From assembly GCA_036394075.1 (NCBI GenBank), contig DASWFT010000422.1:1-26038 (forward strand): 26,038 bases of DNA. The letters are read 5' to 3'. This stretch comes from JAWWPY01 sp036394075 (lineage in GTDB: Bacteria > Actinomycetota > Actinomycetes > Streptosporangiales > Streptosporangiaceae). The position numbers were made by a program, and so were the translations under genes. The notes under the pieces were generated by a model. It did no database searches and was not told the origin of the DNA. It worked only from the letters and a program-made list of their open reading frames with translations. How positions within the stretch are numbered: the stretch's first letter is position 1; every line of letters begins with the position of its first letter. Shown here piece after piece: positions 16,354 through 22,069 of this stretch.

Positions 16354-16752
16354 ATGACGCAGGGCATCGTGTCCGTGCCGAGCCGCTACCCCGTGGCCGC
16401 TATGGTCCGGCGGCTGCAGGCGCAGGTCGAGCAGCACGGGGCAGCTGTGTTCGCGGTCATCGATCACGCCGCGGGCGCGCGCCGGGCCGGGCAGCAGATG
16501 CCGGAGACCCAGGTTCTCATCTTCGGTGATCCGGCCGTCGGCACGCCGCTCATGCTCGCGGTCCCCGACATCGCGCTCGACCTGCCGATGCGGGTGCTCG
16601 TCCGGGACGACGGCGCTGGCGGGAGCGTCGTCGCGTGGCAGGACCCCGGCTACGTCGCTGCCCGCTTCGGGGTGCCGGAAGGCCGCCTCAAGCCATTCGC
16701 CGCGGTCGCCACCCTCGTAGCGGCCGCGCTGGGATCCGATCCAGCATCCTGA
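16354..16752 (+). CDS. DUF302 domain protein
   Basis: This is a 132-residue single-domain soluble protein. The order of segments fits DUF302: VPSRYPVAAMVRRLQAQVEQ, then GAAVFAVIDHAAGAR, TQVLIFGDPAVGTPLM, the LDLPMRVLVRDD strand and a C-terminal helix. The family is widespread and of unknown biochemical function. The ATG is supported by an ideal GGAGG 4-5 bases upstream. It starts 39 bases after the miaB stop and may be cotranscribed with it. A hairpin directly follows the stop. Confidence 0.85.
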   Translation: MTQGIVSVPSRYPVAAMVRRLQAQVEQHGAAVFAVIDHAAGARRAGQQMPETQVLIFGDPAVGTPLMLAVPDIALDLPMRVLVRDDGAGGSVVAWQDPGYVAARFGVPEGRLKPFAAVATLVAAALGSDPAS

Positions 16753-16755
16753 ACA

Positions 16756-16787
16756 CCCCGGCAAACCGCGGCTGCGGGTTGCCGGGG
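16756..16787. terminator. Bidirectional hairpin terminator
   Basis: Arms of 14 bases (CCCCGGCAAACCGC and GCGGGTTGCCGGGG) pair with one mismatch around a GGCT loop, starting 3 bases after the DUF302 stop. The minus-strand transporter gene ends at 16799, so the hairpin can serve both convergent genes. Confidence 0.8.
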
Positions 16788-16798
16788 CGCGGCGCAGG

Positions 16799-17461
16799 TC
16801 AGCGCATGATCGGCCGACCCAGGGGGATTGCCTTGCCGCCAGTGGCGAGCGAGGCGGTGTTGAAGAAGAGGTAGACACCGACCGCGGCGAAGGCCAGCAC
16901 CACGTAGCCTGCGGTCTTCACCAGGCCCGTGGATGCGTTGGCGGTGGCGAGCAGGAGCAGCAGCAGGGCGACGTCGATGAGCACGAACACCAGGGTGAAT
17001 GCCGAGGGAAGCCGCAGGGTGGCCAGCGTCAGCATCACGATCACGATCAGCCAGGTGGTCAGGAACAGTTCCTGGCTGTGCACCGCCGCGCCGGCGGCGA
17101 TGGCGAGCCAGTTGTGGAACAGCCCGAGCAGGAGTAGCGCGTAGCTGAACCAGAAACCGGCGAAGATGCCGAAAACGCCGGCCACCGCGGTCTGGCCGAC
17201 GAGCGCAGCCCAGATTGTCGCCAGGAACAAGCCTGCCGACGTGGCCGCCAGGATGATCGGCAGGGCGGCGCCGACGGCACCGGCCGGCACCACACCGACC
17301 AGCGCCAGGCCAAGCACCACCGATCCGACGATGAAACTCGGCAGTCCCAGTATGGCGGGATCGCCGGCCTGCATGCCGACAGCAGCCGCCTCAGCTGCCG
17401 CTACCTCCGAATGTGCGCCGGGCTGGGCGGAGTCACCAGCAGTTGCGTCGAGCGCGGTCAT
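16799..17461 (-). CDS. GPR1/FUN34/YaaH family transporter (acetate/succinate type)
   Basis: The 220-residue membrane protein has a 35-residue soluble N-terminus and then six hydrophobic helices, the size and topology of the GPR1/FUN34/YaaH family. GDPAILGLPSF stands at the start of helix 1 where the family has its N-P-A-P-x-G-L-x-x-F signature; the first Asn is replaced by Asp and the third residue pair differs. Characterised members carry acetate or succinate. Substrate here is inferred from family only. GAGAGGGG lies a short distance before the ATG. The MarR-type gene is upstream on the same strand with a 196-base gap, so they may or may not be one transcript. Confidence 0.8.
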   Translation of the reverse strand: MTALDATAGDSAQPGAHSEVAAAEAAAVGMQAGDPAILGLPSFIVGSVVLGLALVGVVPAGAVGAALPIILAATSAGLFLATIWAALVGQTAVAGVFGIFAGFWFSYALLLLGLFHNWLAIAAGAAVHSQELFLTTWLIVIVMLTLATLRLPSAFTLVFVLIDVALLLLLLATANASTGLVKTAGYVVLAFAAVGVYLFFNTASLATGGKAIPLGRPIMR

Positions 17462-17605
17462 GGGCTGCCCCTCTCACAGGGAATGTTCGCCGAGCCCCGC
17501 AACGGGCGCGGGCCATGATCCATCTCTACCTCGCAGGCCGCCTGCCGCCGTTCTCAGTTTGAGCCGCTACGCCGCGTCCGCCAGCCTGGTCGGGGTTGGC
17601 TCGGC

Positions 17606-17690
17606 GCGTGCTGTTGGCCGGGCGTGCTGTTGCCGGGCGTGCTATCGGCCGGGCGTGCTATTGGCCGGGCGTGCTGTTAGCCGGCGTGCT
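17606..17690. repeat. Tandem 15-16-bp repeats at the 3' end of the MarR gene
   Basis: Five and a half units on the model GCGTGCTGTTGGCCGG follow each other, with lengths 16, 15, 16, 16 and 15. The MarR stop codon (17658-17660) is inside unit 4. The units are not multiples of three, so copy-number changes would alter the C-terminal tail of MarR and the spacing to the transporter gene. Confidence 0.9.
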
Positions 17691-18122
17691 GGCGTCGCTG
17701 GTCGCGTTGCGCTCCAGGCGGCCGAGCATGTCTTCGAAGTTCGCGATGTCTTCGTCGCTGATGCCGCGCCGGAGCCGCTGATTGAACGCATTGGCCGCGC
17801 TGCTCAGCTGGCGGAAAATGACCTCGCCCTGCTCGGTCAGCTCTACCCGGTGGACGCGGCGGTTCTCCGGATCACGCCTGCGGGTGACCAGGCCTTGGTC
17901 ATCCATCGTGTTCAGGTGGTGGGTGAGCGTCGCTTCCGTGATCCCCACCGCACCGGCCAGTTCCCGCTGGTTGCCCAATTGCTGGCTCTTGAGCGAGATG
18001 AGCACGAGCCAGACCGGAAGCGATCCCCCTGCTTCGGTGAGCGCCTCATCGAACGCGCGGCTCACCGACCGGGCGGTGCGGGCCAGCCGGAGGCCGACGG
18101 GCATGTGTGCGGGGCGCGGCAT
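17658..18122 (-). CDS. MarR family transcriptional regulator
   Basis: This 154-residue protein has the MarR winged-helix layout. An N-terminal dimer helix (TARSVSRAFDEALTEAGGS) is followed by an HTH with RELAGAVGITEATLTHHLNTMDDQGLV. The wing TRRRDPENRRVHRVELTEQG and a C-terminal dimerisation helix with FEDMLGRLE complete it. It should act as a ligand-responsive repressor; target genes may be itself and the transporter downstream. ATG 18122 is chosen because a -10-like TATCGT lies 6 bases upstream, giving a leaderless start, and the protein then has usual family length. ATG 18179 in the same frame would add 19 residues. The last 10 residues lie partly in the tandem repeat. Confidence 0.88.
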   Translation of the reverse strand: MPRPAHMPVGLRLARTARSVSRAFDEALTEAGGSLPVWLVLISLKSQQLGNQRELAGAVGITEATLTHHLNTMDDQGLVTRRRDPENRRVHRVELTEQGEVIFRQLSSAANAFNQRLRRGISDEDIANFEDMLGRLERNATSDASTPANSTPGQ

Positions 18123-18128
18123 GGGCCA

Positions 18129-18172
18129 ACGATAGCAACGGCTGACATAACCTTTGACGTCGAACGCTTCGA
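18129..18172. promoter_or_regulatory. Candidate MarR promoter and operator
   Basis: On the minus strand TATCGT (18129-18134) is a -10-like element 6 bases before ATG 18122. Upstream of it, at 18160-18172, is the 13-base palindrome TCGAA-CGC-TTCGA, of a size suited to a MarR dimer. Autoregulation is inferred from position only. 18173-18342 holds no further feature except the miaA -10 candidate. Confidence 0.35.
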
Positions 18173-18342
18173 TATCCATGTTTAGTCAGCGAGACACCGC
18201 GGCGGGTGCCGGCTCCCGCGCTCCTGCTGCCACAGCGGCCGACCGCCGGCGGCCTCGACCCCGGGATGCGGGAAACACTGGCGCCTCGGTCACGTTCAGC
18301 ATGAAGGTCGCTCTGGTGTGTGCCCTCCCTAAAATGGGGCAT

Positions 18343-19278
18343 GTGATCGCGGTGGTCGGCCCCACGGCGGCAGGCAAATCTGACCTGGCGCTCGGGCTCG
18401 CGCTCGCCCTCGGCGGCGAGGTGGTGAACGCGGACTCCATGCAGCTGTATGCCGGGATGGACATCGGGACCGCCAAGCTGACCGCGGAGCAGCGCCAGGG
18501 GGTGCCACATCACCTGCTGGACGTCTGGGACGTCCGCCGCACCGCGAATGTGGCCGACTATCAGCGCATGGCGCGCGAGGCGATCGCCGATGTCCTGGGC
18601 CGGGGCCGGGTGCCCGTACTGGTCGGCGGATCAGGGCTGTACGTCCGGGCCGCGCTTGACGACCTCGACTTCCCCGGCACCGATCCTCGGGTGCGGGCAC
18701 GCCTGGAGGCCGAGCTCGCGGACGGCGGCTCCGGGCTCCTGCACGCGCGGCTGGCTGGGATCGACCCTCGCGCCGCCGCGGCCATCCTGCCGTCGAACGG
18801 CCGCAGGATCGTGCGCGCGCTGGAGGTGATCGAGATCTCCGGCCGGCCGTTCACCGCGGTGCTGCCCCGGTACGAGTCGGTGTACCCGGCGGTGCAGATC
18901 GGGGTGTCGGTGGCCAGGGCGGAACTGGACCGCCGTATCGCCGGGCGGACGTCGCTGATGTGGCAGGCGGGCTTCGTGGCCGAGGTGGCCGGGCTGGACC
19001 GGGCCGGCCTGCGAGAGGGGAAAACGGCCAGCCGGGCGCTCGGCTACGCGCAGGTGCTCCGGTTCCTGGCCGGGGAGTGCTCGCAGGACGAGGCCCTGGC
19101 TCAGACCATCCAGGCCACCAAGCGGTTCGCCCGGCGGCAGGAATCGTGGTTCCGCCGGGATCCCAGGGTGATCTGGCTGGACGCGGACGGGGTCGGCGCC
19201 CACCTGCTTAGCCGGGCGATGGCTACGATCGGGCCATGCGGTTCGCGAAAGGGCACGGCACCGAGAACGACTTCGTGA
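18343..19278 (+). CDS. miaA: tRNA dimethylallyltransferase MiaA
   Basis: MiaA transfers the dimethylallyl group from dimethylallyl diphosphate to adenosine 37 of tRNA, giving the substrate for MiaB at 14827. The 311-residue protein has the P-loop GPTAAGKS at residues 6-13 and the catalytic Asp in NADSMQLYAGMDIGTAK (D31). LVGGSGLYVRA, SNGRRIVRALEV and the C-terminal TKRFARRQESWFRRDP match the family. GTG 18343 is chosen because the family starts right at the P-loop strand. TAAAAT (18330-18335) stands 7 bases upstream as a -10, and GGGG 3 bases upstream could also serve as a ribosome site. ATG 18301 or 18334 in frame are alternatives. The last 43 bases overlap dapF. Confidence 0.95.
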   Translation: MIAVVGPTAAGKSDLALGLALALGGEVVNADSMQLYAGMDIGTAKLTAEQRQGVPHHLLDVWDVRRTANVADYQRMAREAIADVLGRGRVPVLVGGSGLYVRAALDDLDFPGTDPRVRARLEAELADGGSGLLHARLAGIDPRAAAAILPSNGRRIVRALEVIEISGRPFTAVLPRYESVYPAVQIGVSVARAELDRRIAGRTSLMWQAGFVAEVAGLDRAGLREGKTASRALGYAQVLRFLAGECSQDEALAQTIQATKRFARRQESWFRRDPRVIWLDADGVGAHLLSRAMATIGPCGSRKGTAPRTTS

Positions 19279-20147
19279 TCCTCCCGGATCCCGACGATCT
19301 CGTCGGCCTGTCGGCCACGCTCGCCGCCCGGCTGTGCGACCGGCATGCCGGGCTGGGCGCGGACGGGGTGCTGCGCGTGGTGCGCACCGCCGCCCTCGTG
19401 GCCGGCCCGGCCGGAGTGCCTGATGGCCCCGTCAGCGGAGCGGCGGCGCACTTGACCACCCGAACGCCGGATTCCGCTGAGTGGTTCATGGACTACCGGA
19501 ACGCGGACGGGAGCGTGGCCGAGATGTGCGGCAACGGCCTGCGCGTGTTCACCCGCTTCCTGATCGACCACGGCATGGCCGAGGGCCCGGCCCTCACGGT
19601 GGCCACCCGGGGGGGCCTGCGCCGCGTCAGGGTGGAACCCCACGGCGGCATCACCGCCGACATGGGCCCCGTCCGCGTGCTAGGCCCCGGCCGCGCCGTG
19701 TCCAGCGGCACGGTCCTCGACGGCCTGCGGATCTCCGTCGGCAATCCACACCTGGCGTGCCTGGTGGACGCCCCGCTGGACAAGTTCGATCTCTCCGCGC
19801 CGCCCGAACTTGATCCGGGGCAGTTCCCGGCCGGGGCGAACCTCGAACTGGTCCAGCTGACCGGGTCCGCCGCGATCGCCATGCGGGTGCATGAGCGCGG
19901 ATCCGGCGAGACCCGGTCCTGCGGGACCGGCGCCGTGGCCGCCGTGGCCGCCGTGGCCGCCGCCAGCGCCGAAACGATGCAGGCCACCGGGGCGGAACGG
20001 TCCGGCAGCGAGTCCTGGCAGGTCCGTGTCCCTGGCGGGGAGCTCACCGTGACGCTGGACGCCACCACAAGCTGGCTGACCGGCCCGGCCGTAATCGTGG
20101 CCGAGGGCGAGCTGAACCCGGCTTGGCTCGCCGCCGCGCAGCGCTAG
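19236..20147 (+). CDS. dapF: Diaminopimelate epimerase DapF
   Basis: DapF converts LL- to meso-diaminopimelate for lysine and peptidoglycan synthesis. The 303-residue protein has two mirror-image halves with the paired catalytic Cys C98 (EMCGNGLRVF) and C229 (RSCGTGAVA). KGHGTENDF at the start and DYRNADGS before C98 are conserved. Compared with short bacterial DapF there is an insertion of about 25 residues near 50-78 (Gly/Pro/Ala-rich). The ATG lies within the end of miaA, overlapping it by 43 bases, so translation is coupled. In many actinobacteria hflX follows; here it does not, and the conserved region ends. Confidence 0.96.
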   Translation: MRFAKGHGTENDFVILPDPDDLVGLSATLAARLCDRHAGLGADGVLRVVRTAALVAGPAGVPDGPVSGAAAHLTTRTPDSAEWFMDYRNADGSVAEMCGNGLRVFTRFLIDHGMAEGPALTVATRGGLRRVRVEPHGGITADMGPVRVLGPGRAVSSGTVLDGLRISVGNPHLACLVDAPLDKFDLSAPPELDPGQFPAGANLELVQLTGSAAIAMRVHERGSGETRSCGTGAVAAVAAVAAASAETMQATGAERSGSESWQVRVPGGELTVTLDATTSWLTGPAVIVAEGELNPAWLAAAQR

Positions 20148-20176
20148 CCGCCCTCCCAGCAGAGCCAGCGGACGAA

Positions 20177-20223
20177 CTCACGGCGTAATCCCCGTGAGAA
20201 TTTCCCCTGGCGGTAACCGCCAG
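20177..20223 (+). terminator. Two hairpins after dapF
   Basis: CTCACGG (20177-20183) pairs exactly with CCGTGAG (20192-20198) and is followed by AATTT. CTGGCGGT and ACCGCCAG (20207-20223) form a second, nearly loopless stem. They start 30 bases after the dapF stop and likely end the miaA-dapF transcript. Confidence 0.6.
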
Positions 20224-20297
20224 CTTCGACCCCCGCCGCTCTCCCGGGTGAGGTAACCGCACGGACGCCGTCGCAGCCCGATGCCTGAGCCCGGATT

Positions 20298-20510
20298 TCA
20301 GCTGTCTACATCGTCGGGCAGCAGGGCGGCGGCCAGTATTCGCCCTAGCCACCGGCGATACGTCTCCGCATTCCAGGCGCGAGCGCGCATGAGCTGGTCG
20401 AAGACCTGGGGCGAGGTCAGCACCCAGCAGGAATCGGCGCCTTCGGACGCCGATAGGCCGGGTCTGAGCCATCCCATCGCTGCGAGGTGGCCGACGAACC
20501 CGCTCACTGG
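20298..20510 (-). pseudogene. C-terminal remnant of a TetR family regulator
   Basis: The minus-strand frame ending at 20298 encodes HLAAMGWLRPGLSASEGADS, then WVLTSPQVFDQLM and ARAWNAETYRRWLGRILAAALLP. This pattern matches the last helix bundle of many actinobacterial TetR regulators (typically LTSPEVY-x-LL-x-x-RGW-x-x-x-RYE-x-WL). The N-terminal DNA-binding HTH is absent. The frame continues to an ATG at 20564, but the upstream residues look unrelated and overlap the metallo-hydrolase remnant on the other strand. It is probably non-functional. Confidence 0.65.
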
Positions 20511-20524
20511 CCGACCCGCGCCAC

Positions 20525-20989
20525 GCCACAAAATATGCCAAGCCGGAGCGCTCTCTGCTCCCATACCTGCTGCGGAGGCCCGCCGCGCTCAGCCTGCCCC
20601 TGCATCTGGCTCGAGCCGGGGCTTTCAAGACCGAACCGGTGCCGGATCCCCGTGTCTTCACCACCCGCGGCATCCTGGCCGGCGTCCCCGGCCGTCCCGA
20701 GGCGATCCCGGTGCCCGGCCACACTCCGGGGAGCACGGCTTTCGCCTGGCCTGAATACGGGGTCGTGTTCACCGGCGACGCCTTGGTTACCGCCGACGGA
20801 TTGACCGGCGCCACCGGTCCGCAGCTGGTCAACCGCGGTTTCACCCACGACAGCGCGGCAGCCCGCGACTCGCTCGGGACACTCGCGCGGCTGAGCGGGT
20901 ATCAGGTGGTGCTTCCCGGCCACGGCAAGCCGGTCACGACCGGCATCGCGGGCGCGGCGGGCCAAGCCCGTCAGGCGCATATCGCGTGA
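20525..20989 (+). pseudogene. 5'-truncated metallo-beta-lactamase-fold hydrolase
   Basis: The frame shows KYAKPERSLLPYLLRRPAAL, then VPGHTPGSTAFAWPEYGVVF, TGDALVTADG, LVNRGFTHDSAAA and VVLPGHGKP. These are the second-half motifs of MBL-fold hydrolases, including the metal-binding His of GHTPGS, the Asp of TGDAL and the His of PGHG. The N-terminal H-x-H-x-D-H metal site is missing. The homologous part begins close to where the opposite-strand TetR remnant ends. A GTG at 20639 could start a short product, but it would lack the active site. Confidence 0.75.
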
Positions 20990-21101
20990 ACGCATGCTGC
21001 GTTATGCGCCGGAATGATTCAGGTTCGAGCCTGTAAAGCGTTGAGGGGCGTTATGGCATCGGTTCCTCGTGTACTCCTCTCCGGTCTGCTCACCAACGCG
21101 C

Positions 21102-21287
21102 CATCGTGCTATTGCGCACGCCCACATCGTGGTCATCTGGCATGTGCTGGCCACCGGCAAGACCTACGCCGACCTCGGCTCGGACTTCTACGCCACCCGC
21201 GCAGACCCGGCGAAGGAAGCCCAGCGGCTGATCGCCAGGCTGGAAGCCCTCGGCCACAAGGTCCCCTCGCACCCGCCGCCTGAACCG
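21102..21287 (+). pseudogene. C-terminal remnant of an IS110-like transposase
   Basis: AIAHAHIVVIWHVLATGKTY, then ADLGSDFYATRADPAKEAQRLIARLEALGHKV, resembles the C-terminal tail I associate with actinobacterial IS110 family transposases (WHLL, YxDLGxDFY, RQLEALGHxV). The N-terminal catalytic domain and the element ends are absent. The frame reads on without a stop into an unrelated membrane/TPR fragment. The family assignment rests on memory of the motif only. Confidence 0.6.
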
Positions 21288-21380
21288 CTAATCACCAGGA
21301 CCCGGCTCCGCTGGCGCTCAGCCGGTGCTGTCGCGCTACTGGCTGTGTGGCTGTCGCTGCTCGCCGCCACATGCCTGATC

Positions 21381-21512
21381 GACTCGCGCCGCTTCCCTGC
21401 AGCGTCCGCCCACCTGCGCACGGCGGCGCAGCTGGCCCGCGAGACCGGCCGCGCGGAGATCGGTGCTTGGTGTCTGGAAACGAGGGCATAGCAGGTGCTC
21501 ACCAACGGGGGA
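21381..21512 (+). pseudogene. Fragment of a TPR-type transcriptional regulator with a nonsense codon
   Basis: SRRFPAASAHLRTAAQLARE followed by IGAWCLETRA matches the TPR region of actinobacterial XRE-type regulators, where the expected continuation is W-Q-V-L-T-x-G. Here the codon is TAG (21489-21491), and the frame continues QVLTNG directly after it. TGG to TAG is a one-base change. The HTH and the rest of the TPR domain are missing. A hydrophobic stretch (AGAVALLAVWLSLLAAT) lies just before it. 21520-21655 beyond it has a minus-strand frame with PLLYDLSAQTNMVGSILNTN that looks protein-like but that I cannot assign. Confidence 0.6.
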
Positions 21513-21655
21513 CTGCCGGCGCGCGGCCGCGCTCTCGTTGGTGTTTAGGATCGAGCCGACCATGTTCGTCTGGGCGGACAAGTCGTAGAGCAAGGGTGAC
21601 CGCTCCGACCAAGCCGGTGCCCACGCGCTGACCGCGAACCTGCGCCAAGCTTCAC

Positions 21656-21880
21656 CTAGAAGGCTCGCTCGACCGCCTGCGCGAGCGACCCGCTCTGAGC
21701 CTGGCCGACCATATCCCACAATTGCGCCAGGCTCATTTGCACGAAATGCCCGAAGTCATCCGTTATGACGATACGTTGAGCAAGCGGCGCACGGGCGCCC
21801 ACTAACAACTCTGGGCAGCCACACGAGCATTGCTGACAGAAACGGGCTACAGGTAACAGACCTCTAGGAAGCTGATCCAT
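21656..21880 (-). CDS. Small Cys-rich protein, unknown function
   Basis: This 74-residue protein has a short N-terminal segment, a Cys cluster FCQQCSCGCPEL (C-x2-C-x-C-x-C spacing) near residues 14-20, and a well-formed second half RIVITDDFGHFVQMSLAQLWDMV. The cluster could bind zinc or iron. I do not recognise a named family, though the composition is protein-like and unlike the Arg-rich shadow frames nearby. ATG 21880 has GAGGGG 9 bases upstream, better than the TTG at 21907. It lies downstream of the STAND gene on the same strand with a 190-base gap. A TTGACA on the minus strand (21944-21949) may give it its own promoter, though no good -10 is seen. Confidence 0.55.
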   Translation of the reverse strand: MDQLPRGLLPVARFCQQCSCGCPELLVGARAPLAQRIVITDDFGHFVQMSLAQLWDMVGQAQSGSLAQAVERAF

Positions 21881-21902
21881 GAGTCGATTCCCCTCTACGT
21901 GA

Positions 21903-22057
21903 GCCAACTCCGCCCCCTAAAGCGAACGACGTCATACGCTTGATGTCAATCGCCAACTGGCCAGGTTGATGTTGCCAACTCACTAGTCGCGATGACGCGA
22001 TCTTTTCTAAGGTGCCCCACCCGCACCGTCCACCGCCCGCAACCTAGATCGCCAACT
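21903..22057. repeat. Four direct copies of GCCAACT between the STAND and Cys-rich protein genes
   Basis: GCCAACT occurs at 21903, 21952, 21974 and 22051. Two copies extend to the 11-mer ATCGCCAACTG (21949-21959 and 22048-22058). The spacings are 49, 22 and 77 bases. The region has no gene. It could hold operator sites; a small stem TCGCG/CGCGA followed by TCTTTTCT also lies near 21986-22006. Confidence 0.5.
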
Positions 22058-22069
22058 GAGGGTAACGGG

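Noticed and set aside
14899..16878. Minus-strand open frame of 659 codons opposite miaB.
   Set aside because: It is a shadow frame. The plus strand encodes the MiaB cluster Cys residues in the correct spacing.
21017..21045. CAGGTTCGAGCCTG resembles a tRNA T-arm.
   Set aside because: The loop is six bases, not seven, and there is no acceptor stem, anticodon arm or D-arm around it on either strand.
21986..22006. TCGCG/CGCGA stem followed by TCTTTTCT as a plus-strand terminator.
   Set aside because: The stem has only five pairs, and no plus-strand gene ends here; the neighbouring genes are on the minus strand.
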